Shown here: piece by piece, positions 8,885-17,469 of the stretch
How positions within the stretch are numbered: the stretch's first letter is position 1
Layout: every line of letters starts with the position of its first letter
DNA from: Iodobacter violaceini
GTDB lineage: Bacteria > Pseudomonadota > Gammaproteobacteria > Burkholderiales > Chitinibacteraceae
DNA: 64,000 nt
Direction of reading: 5' to 3'
Assembly: GCF_011601265.1 (NCBI RefSeq)
Contig: NZ_JAAOLX010000005.1
Span: 186,001-250,000, forward strand
Notes under the pieces: generated by a model
Databases searched by the model: none
What the model was told of the DNA's origin: nothing
Seen by the model: the letters and a program-made list of their open reading frames with translations, nothing else
Made by a program: the position numbers and the translations under genes

Positions 8885-10012
8885 TCAATACACCCGCAGA
8901 TTCATCTGCCATTGCAACATCGCCAGATGATTCGACTCACCATTGCGCCGGGTTTGATACAGCTCCAGCGCCAGCAAATGCGCGGGGTGCGCCTGCCATG
9001 CCAGGCGCACCCCGGTCTGGTATGGCTGCTCATCGCTATTGGCAATGCCATTTTTGCTGGCAATTTGCGCGGCGTTCACGCCAGCTAATTCATGGGCAAT
9101 GCCCATCCATTCGTGACGCAACGCCAGTTTAATGCTGTCGGTAAGCTTAACCCCGCCCTCCAGCGCCAGACTATTCAGCTCTCCCTGATAAGCAACACGG
9201 CCAAGGGTACTGTCCAGCTGGCCATCCTGCTGCTGCCAGCTCCATGCCGATTGCAGCCAGTATTGCTCACCCTGCCAGCCCGCCCTGGCGCGCAGCAGGG
9301 TGGATTTTCCAGCGAGGCAGTCTGTTAACTTACCGCAGCCCACAGCCTGCCCGACGTGACTATGCCCGCTATGCGCGTCTGTGACTAAGGAACGATTTAC
9401 ATCAGATAAATACGCGGCATGGCCCGCTACAAACCATGGGCCATTCTGCCAGGCAAGGCCTGCTGTCCACATGGCACTTTCTGCCCCCGGATAGCCTTGC
9501 CCATTAAAAACACCAGCGTGGCCAGTCAGATTGCCCACGGTATAACGCAGGGCTAAGCCATCTTCGTGCCAGTGATCATCGCCCAATACCGTATACAGCC
9601 ATAAATCAGGCAGCGCCCATGCACTTAACCCGGCTTCGGCCAACACGGGGGACTGCCGCCCCAGGGCCAGCTGCGCCGCATCAGTCTGATAACGAAGCAC
9701 CGCATGATCCAGCGCCACTTTCTGCTCGTGCTCGTCGTATGCGGCCATCAGCTGCGTGTCAATTTCTGCTGTCCAGCGCTGACGCCACTCAATACCTGAG
9801 CCGCCATACCACGCTCCACGCCGGTCTTCATTGCTGGCCCCCAGTACTGGCAAGGCTCCCGGCCATGCCGTATCGGCGCTCAGGTAGCGCACATTAGTCA
9901 GCAGACTGATTTGCATATAGCCTGCCTCATCATCATGCGGCCCATCGTGGGCCAGCGCGCTATTTGCTGCGGCGAGGATCAGCGAAGCGCTGATCAGAAA
10001 TAAATTTTTCAT
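8885..10012 (-). CDS. outer-membrane beta-barrel protein of the MbnP/MbnH operon
   Basis: 375 residues, not assigned to a named family. A clear signal peptide ends ANSALA before HDGPHDDEAG. The rest alternates polar and hydrophobic residues with many Trp and Tyr, repeated Gly turns and a C-terminal LQWQMNLRVY, as expected of an outer-membrane porin-like barrel of perhaps 14-18 strands. His-rich patches occur (AHDGPHDD, DDHWHED, DAHSGHSH) and one Cys pair (GCGKLTDC). Its start overlaps the end of mbnH by 53 bp with no good Shine-Dalgarno, so it is probably translated from the same message. A role in passing copper or a metal complex across the outer membrane is inference from context. Confidence 0.75.
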   Translation of the reverse strand: MKNLFLISASLILAAANSALAHDGPHDDEAGYMQISLLTNVRYLSADTAWPGALPVLGASNEDRRGAWYGGSGIEWRQRWTAEIDTQLMAAYDEHEQKVALDHAVLRYQTDAAQLALGRQSPVLAEAGLSAWALPDLWLYTVLGDDHWHEDGLALRYTVGNLTGHAGVFNGQGYPGAESAMWTAGLAWQNGPWFVAGHAAYLSDVNRSLVTDAHSGHSHVGQAVGCGKLTDCLAGKSTLLRARAGWQGEQYWLQSAWSWQQQDGQLDSTLGRVAYQGELNSLALEGGVKLTDSIKLALRHEWMGIAHELAGVNAAQIASKNGIANSDEQPYQTGVRLAWQAHPAHLLALELYQTRRNGESNHLAMLQWQMNLRVY

Positions 10013-11102
10013 CGGTGAGTGTCTTTAAAAAGGCGACGATATTGGCTTTGTCTTGCTCGTTCAGCTGAATACGAACAATCAAATCGCTTTTAAACGGGTT
10101 AAGGCGGCCATCCCCCTTATGCGGCCCGGTCTTGATTTCACGCCCGCCTGCGGCATAAAAATCCAGTACCTCTTCCAGCGTGGCGATGCTGCCATCGTGC
10201 ATATAGGGACCGGTAAGCTGCACATTGCGTAAGCTGGGTGCACGGAACATACCCATATCCGCAGGCACACCACTTAGCTCGAATAAGCCACGGTTAGGCT
10301 CGGGAAAGCCACCTTTACCGTCAATGTTATACAGCCCGGTGTTGTGGAACAGCGTTTCGGCGGTGTTCGAGCCAGCATGGCGCACCTGATCATTAAAATT
10401 AAAGCTGCCGTGGCAATGAAAGCACTCGGCCTGCTCACCAAAAAAAAGATCTTTGCCGCGCAGTTCTGCCGATGTCAGCGTGGCCTTGCCCTGCAAATAC
10501 TGATCATATTTGGAAGAAGCAGAAATCAGCCCGCGCTGAAATGTGGCAATGGCTTTAATAATCTGCGGGAATCCGATCGGCTCGCCAGGGAAAACCTCTG
10601 CAAAACGCTGCACATATTCCCGATCAGCCTGAAAGCGCGCCAGGATAGTGGCTTTATTTTGATCAGTAACGCCCATTTCTACCGGATGCTCGGCAAACAG
10701 CGGCACTTCCATTTGCCGCTCCAGCGTCGCCAGTGCGGGGTTGGCCCATGTGTAAGTGCTATGCCAGGCCACATTGGCCAAACCCTGCGCGTTTCTTGGC
10801 GTGCTCTCACCTGTAGAGCCTGGTGAAACAGCCCGGCCATCCGTAAATGCTTTACTCTGATCGTGGCAGGATGAGCAGCTTTGCTGACCGTTGCCTGAAA
10901 GCCGCGCATCGTAAAACAAGCTGCGGCCCAGCTGAAACTTGGCCTCGCTCATGGGATTGTCGGCAGGCACTTTGGGGGCAGGAAAATAAAACGGCAGCTC
11001 CCAGTTCCAGCTCGCACTGGTGCGAACCGGATCTGAGGTGGAAGTGCCCGACTGCACGCAGCCGCCGAGCACTAACGCTGCCAAGAGGCAGCGTTTAATC
11101 AT
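9960..11102 (-). CDS. MbnH-like di-heme cytochrome c peroxidase family enzyme
   Basis: Periplasmic di-heme enzyme of the MauG/CcpA superfamily, 380 residues. An N-terminal lipobox-like LVLGGC suggests a lipoprotein. Two c-type heme motifs are visible, CSSCH (around residue 78) and CFHCH (around residue 230), plus the C-terminal GPYMHDGS segment with a candidate distal heme ligand. In the metallo-mystery pair, MbnH oxidises Trp of its partner MbnP to kynurenine to build a copper site; that is family knowledge. The ATG overlaps the stop of the MbnP gene by four bases (ATGA), showing coupling. Confidence 0.88.
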   Translation of the reverse strand: MIKRCLLAALVLGGCVQSGTSTSDPVRTSASWNWELPFYFPAPKVPADNPMSEAKFQLGRSLFYDARLSGNGQQSCSSCHDQSKAFTDGRAVSPGSTGESTPRNAQGLANVAWHSTYTWANPALATLERQMEVPLFAEHPVEMGVTDQNKATILARFQADREYVQRFAEVFPGEPIGFPQIIKAIATFQRGLISASSKYDQYLQGKATLTSAELRGKDLFFGEQAECFHCHGSFNFNDQVRHAGSNTAETLFHNTGLYNIDGKGGFPEPNRGLFELSGVPADMGMFRAPSLRNVQLTGPYMHDGSIATLEEVLDFYAAGGREIKTGPHKGDGRLNPFKSDLIVRIQLNEQDKANIVAFLKTLTDEKFISDQRFADPRRSK

Positions 11103-12043
11103 TTCAGTGCAGCCTTAAATACTTTAGAGAAACTACCATCACCCTTAGGTAAGCCTGCATCTTTTTTACCTGCTGCTGACTCACTCAGATTCAGATCTAA
11201 ATTAGCGAACATTAAACTGCACTCAGGATCAGTCGGGCCGCTCATGCAACCATTGGAGCCACCCGCATCCTTACTGATATCCACGCCCTGCAAGAGCGCC
11301 GCCAGATCCAGCACCACCTGCTGTTTGGTCACATCAAAATTGCCAAAACGCACCGGCACAATATTGGGATTACTGCAGCTGAAGCTATTGGCATTCACCG
11401 CATCGGCCGTACAACCGGTTGCGCCTAAATGGAAATACCAATTCACAGCCTTGCCGCCCACTGCTGGCACATCAGGATTCAACTCCAGCTGCACAAAGCG
11501 GCGGCCCGCCTGCCAGCTCCAGCCCAAAGCCATATTATTTAACGGAGAAGGTACGGCCATGGTGTCGGAATGATTCAGCACCACATCTTTACCCGCCGCA
11601 TCTTTAGCCGTATCAGGCACGCCCACTTTAAAGCTCAGCCCAATGTACTGGCCGCCTGGCGCAATACCACTGACCTGAGTATTTAATTCCGGGGTACCCC
11701 CGGCACAATTACCCGTTTTATTTTCAAAATCCAGCAGGGCCACATTCAGATATTGATTGTCGTTTTGCGTCAGCGCCAAAGGCACTTCCTTACCCTGCGC
11801 GTTGATCAGCTTGATATCGTGCACATACATCCGTGCATCGCGCAATTTAGCAGGTGTGGCAGCCAGCCCAAGGCCCGGCAAGGTGGTATTACACGCGACA
11901 GCCTGAGCGCCTGCTTTCAGCGCAAATTGCACTGAAACAGCCTGATCAGCCAAAGGCACGGAAGGGACGGGAGTGGTTTCATTATCACCACTTGAATTGC
12001 AGGCAGATAAAATAAGTACGGCAAGCATTGCATATAAACGCAT
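11099..12043 (-). CDS. MbnP-like copper-binding lipoprotein (metallo-mystery pair, four-Cys)
   Basis: 314 residues. The start at 12043 was chosen because it gives a lipoprotein signal (AVLILSAC) and has GGAG 7 nt upstream; the longer frame has no sensible N-terminus. The mature part has the MbnP layout: a strand with RDARMYVHDIKL, conserved Cys residues (in NKTGNCAGG, GATGCTAD and SFSCSNPN), a Trp-rich segment (MALGWSWQAGRR) likely to be the site modified by MbnH, and FHLGATGC. The family binds Cu(I) in the periplasm. First gene of a three-gene overlapping unit. Confidence 0.88.
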   Translation of the reverse strand: MRLYAMLAVLILSACNSSGDNETTPVPSVPLADQAVSVQFALKAGAQAVACNTTLPGLGLAATPAKLRDARMYVHDIKLINAQGKEVPLALTQNDNQYLNVALLDFENKTGNCAGGTPELNTQVSGIAPGGQYIGLSFKVGVPDTAKDAAGKDVVLNHSDTMAVPSPLNNMALGWSWQAGRRFVQLELNPDVPAVGGKAVNWYFHLGATGCTADAVNANSFSCSNPNIVPVRFGNFDVTKQQVVLDLAALLQGVDISKDAGGSNGCMSGPTDPECSLMFANLDLNLSESAAGKKDAGLPKGDGSFSKVFKAALK

Positions 12044-12368
12044 GGTTTTCTCCAGACAGCATAAAGGAGCACACCGGCCAAGCCGGGTGCCAGTACAGGC
12101 TGAGCAGATCCATGAAGGCGCGAGAATGTTTTTAGTAAGAAGCTGAAAGACCTGAAATCTGCAAACGCAGAGATCGGGCACACAGTGCACAGGGAAAATA
12201 CCTTTAAATGTTTCCCATAGACTGGTGACCATCAAGCTTTAGCTTTTTCTACCTTAAATCAACAGATGCAAGGCTTGCAAAGCACACAAAACTGAGCTTT
12301 CTCTGTGAGCGCTGTGTTCTTATTTAACTTTGTATCTGCAGATCTTTTCTAGCGTATTCAAGAATCTG
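12044..12368. other. upstream region of the MbnP operon
   Basis: 325 bp between the MbnP start and the stop of the DUF2946 gene. It contains a solitary copy of the CACAGAG-type motif (12300-12317, reverse orientation). No convincing promoter hexamers or further gene were found. Confidence 0.4.
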
Positions 12369-12755
12369 TTAAGAGAAAACAGGCGGGGCGTGACTGGGGG
12401 GAGGGGATGAAAAATTACGATGCAGACGCAGCACAGGCGGCGCGGGTATGCCAAAAGTATGCGGCAACATCGCGGCCACTACAAATGCCGCCGCAAAATC
12501 TGCAGCAGGCGCCTGCGTTTGATCCGCATGGGCACAGAGCACACAGGCAGGTGCGGCCTTAGCTAAAACAGATTCGGATTTACTGCCGGGCAGCTGGCTG
12601 AGCTGGTATTCCACAATCGGTGTAAGCGTGCCGCAAAATACACTGCTGCGCAGGGCAGACTGTGGCAAAGTAGCATGCAGCAAAGGCATCATGACGTGCA
12701 GCATGATCGCCAGAAAGGCAATGCGTATGCTGAGCTGATAACGTCGTGCTGTCAT
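12369..12755 (-). CDS. DUF2946-like small exported protein
   Basis: 128 residues from the ATG at 12755; a longer frame uses a TTG start at 12812 without ribosome site. An N-terminal hydrophobic segment (RIAFLAIMLHVMMPLLHA) is a signal or anchor, followed by a CVLCAHA motif and a proline-rich, His/Pro-containing tail (PAPPVLRLHRN). This is the pattern of DUF2946 proteins, which tend to sit beside copper or heme genes. Function unknown; proximity to the MbnP operon (same strand, 325 bp upstream) supports a copper link. Confidence 0.6.
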   Translation of the reverse strand: MTARRYQLSIRIAFLAIMLHVMMPLLHATLPQSALRSSVFCGTLTPIVEYQLSQLPGSKSESVLAKAAPACVLCAHADQTQAPAADFAAAFVVAAMLPHTFGIPAPPVLRLHRNFSSPPPSHAPPVFS

Positions 12756-12956
12756 GAACCGATAAGTGAGCTGAAAGATGTGATTATATTGGCATAGGCG
12801 TATGTCATCCAATATAAATTTATCAGGTGTTCACTTTTAAGCTTTTGCAATGACTTAAAACAAATTTTATTAAATAAAATGACAGATCAAGCCCAGCCAG
12901 CACAAAGCGTCGCGCAAATTTTATGCAAGGCCCTCATCCCCTGCATGGTTTTGAAA

Positions 12957-13213
12957 TTACTTTTTGCCTTTGCGCAGCTCCGCTTTTGCCTTAAGCACTG
13001 ACTTTCTGAAATCCACATCAGGCAGCGGATATAAATCAAGAAGATGGGCTTCGGCCTTTGCCAGATCAACCCTCGCCTTATTGCGTGCAGCCCGCATGTA
13101 AATGATTATCTTCAATATCCAGCCTGGTTTCATTAATCATATCTTTGCAATTTGCAAAAACGGCAGGGCTGCCAGCAACAGGGTAAGCCCCAGATCAGTG
13201 AAGGCTTACGCAT
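12957..13213 (-). pseudogene. decayed small secreted-protein gene (three frame disruptions)
   Basis: An ATG at 13213 preceded at 7 nt by AGGA begins MRKPSLIWG; the signal-peptide core (LTLLLAALP) continues in a second frame, the mature part (VFANCKDMINETRLDIE) in a third, and the C-terminus (ARVDLAKAEAHLLDLYPLP to RKGKK) in a fourth segment ending at 12957. The pieces join with single-base changes at a G4 run, near CTGCCG, and at CGCAATAAG. The joined product would be about 85 residues. The last segment alone is an open frame of 58 codons from 13133. No family is recognised. Confidence 0.5.
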
Positions 13214-13362
13214 TGGGAATTCCTGTATTTAAAATGGCAGCAAGCTTACACAGTAAGGCTTCAGGGCTCAGCCTCTAATTACCAGGCCCCTTAAGACCTG
13301 GCTCACCTTTATGCCACGCAGCTTGAGCCAAACAGCCATGAGGATCTTTCGCTTCTGACACG

Positions 13363-14991
13363 CTAAACTTTAAAATGGCTCACGCCCTGATTAAGCTGAT
13401 TGGCAATCTGCTCAACTTGCGATGCATTTTCTGCAGCATGCTGAATAGAGGTACTGGTTTCCTCCACCATTTGCGATATATCTTCCACCCTTGAAGCAAT
13501 ACTATTGCTGGCCTGGCCTTGCTCGCGGATCGCCGTAGCCATATCTTGCAGGCTGTGAAGGCTGGATTCCGCACCTGAATGAATACTGTTCAGAGACTCG
13601 GCTACATGCCGGGATAATTGCACGCCCCGCTCAACCTGAGGAATAGCGGCGCTCATGGCATTTACCACGCTGACGGTCTCGCCCTGAATCGCGGTCAGCA
13701 TCGAAGCAATATTGACGGTTGCCAGCGATGTTCTCTCTGCCAGTTTTCTGACTTCATCGGCCACCACCGCAAAGCCACGCCCCTGCTCGCCCGCCCTTGC
13801 CGCCTCAATGGCCGCGTTCAGCGCAAGCAAATTGGTCTGATCGGCGATATCTTTGATTTCAGAAGCCACGCCAGAAATCTCACGTGCTTTAGTATCCAGC
13901 TGACGAATCTGCGTGGTGGCTTCACTGACATTGCCCGCAATCAGCTCCATGGTGGTGGTTACTTCAGCGACCTGAGTAACGCCATTTTTAGCCAGCTCAG
14001 TGGCTTGCCGCGATGCCTGCTCAGCCACGCCCGAGCCCTCAGAAATATGATTAATACTCACCGTCAGCTCTTCCATTGCCGCCGCCATATTAGTTGTCGC
14101 ATCAGACTGGCGGGTAGCGGCAATCGAAATCTCTCTGCTGGAGCCCGCAATCTGTGCAGCCCTCTCATTCAGCAAATCAGCATCTGTGCGCACATTGCGC
14201 ATCACCCTGTTTAAGCCAATAACCATTTCCCCAAGAGAAGCCAGCATGCTGCCCTCCTGAGCTGACGCTACATTAATTTGTAAATCGCCATCGGCCACCC
14301 GTCTCATCACAGCAATCCCTTCCTGCGGCTCGCCACCCAGCTGGTGCAATATACTTTGCGCAATCATCCAGGCCACCACCGCTACCAGTACCGCCAGCAG
14401 CAAGAGTTTTGCTAAGCCATACAGCAAGTTCTTTTTAAACTCAGCATCCACATCATCAACATAAATCCCTGTGCCCACCACCCAGTTCCAATCAGGAATC
14501 AGTACCGCATAAGAAATCTTTGGTTCAGCCTTTTCTGAGCCTTTCTTTGGAAAGAAATAATCAACAAAGCCCCCCCCTTGCTGAGCAACCTTAGCCAGCT
14601 CCACATAAATAAGCTTGCCATTGGCATCTTTTAAATCACCCTTTTGTTGCCCCTCAAACTCGATCTTGGTTGGCAGCAGACGAACAATGTAATTTGTATC
14701 AAAGATAAAGAAATACTCAGTTTTGGAATAGCGCACATCCCGTAAAGTGCTGATCGCAGCTTGCTGGGCCTCTGCACTGCTCATTTGTCCTTTCTGACTT
14801 AAAGTACGAAAGCGCTCAATCACCCCTGCAGCCGTTTCGGTCTGGCCTTTTACTTTATCCATCCGGTCTTGCAGCATGGTGTCCCGCAGTGCCTTCATAT
14901 TGGCGAGGCTTAAAAACACCATGCCGCATAAGGCAAAAACACAGAGCAGCAATAATCGGGTACGTACCCGATAGTTCATTAATAAGCCCAT
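13363..14991 (-). CDS. methyl-accepting chemotaxis protein, single Cache sensor
   Basis: Inner-membrane chemoreceptor, 542 residues. TM1 at about 10-30, a periplasmic sCache domain at about 35-185 with the typical [11 protein letters not shown] and [14 protein letters not shown] segments, TM2 near 190-210, HAMP, then the cytoplasmic signalling domain with the conserved hairpin tip ([21 protein letters not shown]). sCache domains often bind small organic acids; the ligand is unknown. It lacks a C-terminal CheR-binding pentapeptide. Stands alone, flanked by weak or broken genes. Confidence 0.95.
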   Translation of the reverse strand: MGLLMNYRVRTRLLLLCVFALCGMVFLSLANMKALRDTMLQDRMDKVKGQTETAAGVIERFRTLSQKGQMSSAEAQQAAISTLRDVRYSKTEYFFIFDTNYIVRLLPTKIEFEGQQKGDLKDANGKLIYVELAKVAQQGGGFVDYFFPKKGSEKAEPKISYAVLIPDWNWVVGTGIYVDDVDAEFKKNLLYGLAKLLLLAVLVAVVAWMIAQSILHQLGGEPQEGIAVMRRVADGDLQINVASAQEGSMLASLGEMVIGLNRVMRNVRTDADLLNERAAQIAGSSREISIAATRQSDATTNMAAAMEELTVSINHISEGSGVAEQASRQATELAKNGVTQVAEVTTTMELIAGNVSEATTQIRQLDTKAREISGVASEIKDIADQTNLLALNAAIEAARAGEQGRGFAVVADEVRKLAERTSLATVNIASMLTAIQGETVSVVNAMSAAIPQVERGVQLSRHVAESLNSIHSGAESSLHSLQDMATAIREQGQASNSIASRVEDISQMVEETSTSIQHAAENASQVEQIANQLNQGVSHFKV

Positions 14992-15585
14992 TTCAATCTC
15001 ACTTTATTTAAATTTTTAATAAGCCAGACCACTTTACTTTTGAGTAAAACAATTAGTAAACAGATCAAATGCCCGTGCAGGCAACGCACTCTGCAAACAA
15101 AATTTGCTTACCAATAAGTCACTTTAGTACATCTCAAATGGTATGCACGCCAATAGAAAAGATGCTTACTTATCCCCCTCTAAATGGCATTTTTTCGCGG
15201 ACAATGCTCAAACGTCATCCCATCAGGAACAATCAGATATTTGAATCGCAACGCCCCACAACCATGGCATGCCATAGCGTGGCTGCGTAAAAAGAGGGTG
15301 CAGCAGTACCAGCCAAACTCTGTCAGAAAAACGGCGAGAGCAAAGCATGAGCAAGCCAGTAAATTGCCTTACAGCGCAGGCATACCTGTTAGTCCTCAGC
15401 GAAGCAGCCCGGGAACGTCTTCTGCCCAGAGCCCCTTCAACGCAGCCAGCCGAAAGTGAAATTTGAATATGAAGACAAACGTACTGAGGGATAAAACTGA
15501 AGATGCTCAGCTCATTTTCCCAGGGCAACGAAGAACGCAGCATTTAGCGTCTTTCGCCTTTCAAAGCCCGAGCAAGTGCAGCGTA
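14992..15585. other. gene-poor region upstream of the chemoreceptor
   Basis: About 590 bp. Several open frames of 60-106 codons exist on both strands but overlap each other, lack ribosome sites and have compositions unlike proteins. The sequence just upstream of the chemoreceptor is AT-rich and probably carries its promoter. I see no repeat copy or RNA gene here. Confidence 0.5.
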
Positions 15586-15825
15586 TTATTCTTTATATCT
15601 TCGATGAGTCTGAATATTTTTTAAATAAACGACAACATCCCGTGCCTGAAAAAAATCAAAAAAAAACACAATTTGGAATAAAAGAATAACCAACCATAAA
15701 GAATAGTAAAAACCCGGAAAATCAGTCGCCCCCAAATAATTTTTAACAACTGATAAAAATGAGGCAATAACCCATAGCAAAAAAGGCAGATTGCTTATTC
15801 AATACGGGCAAATCGTTTGATTCAT
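15586..15825 (-). pseudogene. small membrane protein gene with in-frame TGA
   Basis: From an ATG at 15825 the frame reads MNQTICPY, then TGA (15799-15801), then continues without interruption for 70 codons with two clear hydrophobic helices (PFLLWVIASFLSVV and SLWLVILLFQIVFFFDFF) and a basic end. If TGA replaced TGC/TGT or TGG the product would be 79 residues. A shorter version from TTG at 15780 (64 residues) is also possible. No SECIS-like element is evident, so a nonsense mutation is the simpler reading. No family recognised. Confidence 0.35.
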
Positions 15826-15879
15826 TTCTAATTCGCCGCAAAGCGACAAAACGCTTTGCATTTCATACCCGCCGGGCTG

Positions 15880-16323
15880 CTACCGGGGAATATCGGCTTC
15901 CACCAGCCTTGCCAGCTGAGCGAGAGACTCCTGCCAGCCGAGGTAGCACATTTCTACAGGGATCACATCCGGAATGCCTTCCTGTACAACGCTTAAATCA
16001 GTGCCGCATGAAACGGATCTAAGTGAAACAGTAACCTGCATCACGCCAGGCAAATTTGGATCATCAAACTGATCGGTGTATCGCAACCGCTCGTTTGCGA
16101 GCAGCTCCAGGTATTCACCGCCAAATGACATGCTGTGTTGCGTTGCAAAGTTAGTGAATGACATTTTAAATGTCCCGCCCACCCTCGGCTCCATATGGTG
16201 AACCGTGCAGGTAAAACCATGGGGAGAAATCCATTTGGCCATAGCCGCTGGCGTTATAAAGGCCCGGTAAACGCGCTCTGCCGGTGCTTTGAGTACCTGG
16301 TGAAGATGAACAGTGCCTGCCAT
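15880..16323 (-). CDS. SRPBCC (AHSA1-type) domain protein
   Basis: 147-residue START/Bet v1-like fold protein of the AHSA1 group, which binds small hydrophobic ligands in a cavity; bacterial members are mostly uncharacterised. Characteristic segments are APAERVYRAFITPAAMAKW, the GGTFKMSF strand and the C-terminal GWQESLAQLARLVE helix. No signal peptide. A Shine-Dalgarno (AAGGAGA) precedes the ATG. Alone in its transcription unit. Confidence 0.9.
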   Translation of the reverse strand: MAGTVHLHQVLKAPAERVYRAFITPAAMAKWISPHGFTCTVHHMEPRVGGTFKMSFTNFATQHSMSFGGEYLELLANERLRYTDQFDDPNLPGVMQVTVSLRSVSCGTDLSVVQEGIPDVIPVEMCYLGWQESLAQLARLVEADIPR

Positions 16324-16525
16324 GGTATTGATCTCCTTTTCCTTGGGTGAATCATCAATTATTGCTTTCTGCAGACCTGTTTACACAGGCCTCACAAAAT
16401 CCAGTTCTTAAGCCCCACAAATTTTGCACACCCAAAAATCGGGTCTGGATATAACAAATACTTAGAAACTTAAATCTGATCAGGCTACCGGGCAATGCGA
16501 CATGCAAAAAGAAGAGTGGCCAAAA

Positions 16526-16987
16526 TTATTTTGCTGCCGGGGTGTTTTTCTTTTCTTGCACTGGGTAGCCCGCCTTATTAAGCGTTGCGCTCCAGATCAG
16601 CTTATCCCATGGGCTCAGCACTTTTTTACCCATCACCAGCACGGGGGTTCGCACCGAAAGGCTGCCAACCAAATTAATAAATTCGATCATTTGTGGCTCT
16701 GAGCGGCTTGGGTTTTTTAACTCGTAGTTAATTTTGCGGCTATCGAGCATCTCTACTGCATCGCTGCAGGGCTGGCCGCATTCGGATGAAACATACAACA
16801 CCATCGAGGGCTGATCTTGTGCCGGGCTGGCCGTATTACTTGGCACGCGGATATTCCTTTCCCTTGCATTCTGGCCTGGCGCTGGCTGGTCCGAATAAAA
16901 CACCCTGCCATCCGCATCGCGCCACTGATAAACCTTAGCTGCAAAAGCGGGCATAGCAAGTAAAGAGGCCAATAATAAAATTTTCAT
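16526..16987 (-). CDS. exported DUF4124 protein with glutaredoxin-like C-terminal domain
   Basis: 153 residues. Signal peptide (MKILLLASLLAMPAFA), then a DUF4124 module (KVYQWRDADGRVFYSDQPAPG), then a thioredoxin-fold stretch from about residue 60 (MVLYVSSECGQPCSDAVEML). The Cys pair is C-x3-C rather than the redox C-x2-C, while VRTPVLVMGKKV has a Thr-Pro where thioredoxins have their cis-Pro. A periplasmic thiol or disulfide role is plausible but unproven. Monocistronic. Confidence 0.82.
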   Translation of the reverse strand: MKILLLASLLAMPAFAAKVYQWRDADGRVFYSDQPAPGQNARERNIRVPSNTASPAQDQPSMVLYVSSECGQPCSDAVEMLDSRKINYELKNPSRSEPQMIEFINLVGSLSVRTPVLVMGKKVLSPWDKLIWSATLNKAGYPVQEKKNTPAAK

Positions 16988-17469
16988 ACCTAAACCTTAA
17001 ACCATCTGATCTGCTTATCTATAAGCAATGCATTATAGCCGCCAGCCTCTTTGCTTTTCGATCGAATCAATAAGCAAATGATGATTTATCTTTTGCCCTG
17101 ATCAACAACCACTTCCGCTTATATCTGCATTGGCCTTAAAACACGAATGCCACGAAAAGCGTTTTATCAACTTGATGATCAGGTATACCGCCTGTCGGCC
17201 GGGCATCTAAAGAACCAGTCCAATGCCCGCTCGTCTTAGTGCCTCTCCTGTTTGCCTGCCAGATCACAAGCCTTTTCACTGAGCCTTACCGGCAAATATA
17301 AAAACATTAAACGACTGTTTAATAAGGGATTTCCTATAAGTAAACCCTATTGATTTATTAGAAAAGCAAGTCTAGTATCGATTAAATCAAACTGAGTGAT
17401 TTATTAAGAGTCACCCAGCTTGAAGCTGTAAGCCTTCAGGCCGGACGGCCTGTTCTTTGGAGAAGAGAA
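16988..17469. promoter_or_regulatory. control region of the frc-like operon
   Basis: About 480 bp upstream of the sugar-binding protein. An inverted repeat TTGATTTA (17350-17357) / TAAATCAA (17383-17390) and a further direct copy of TGATTTATTA (17351-17360 and 17397-17406) could be sites for the ROK regulator encoded downstream. Two small hairpins follow, CAGCTTGAAGCTG near 17417-17429 and CAGGCC-GGAC-GGCCTG (17437-17452), the latter just ahead of the GGAG ribosome site. Confidence 0.4.

Noticed and set aside
12887-13069. 60-codon minus-strand frame
   Set aside because: It is out of frame with the protein-like segments of the decayed gene at 12957-13213.
15184-15543. Open frames of 91 and 106 codons on opposite strands
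   Set aside because: Low-complexity, mutually overlapping, without Shine-Dalgarno or signal; I could not support either.
15799-15801. TGA read as selenocysteine
   Set aside because: No convincing hairpin directly after the TGA and no selenoprotein family match; a nonsense mutation is simpler.
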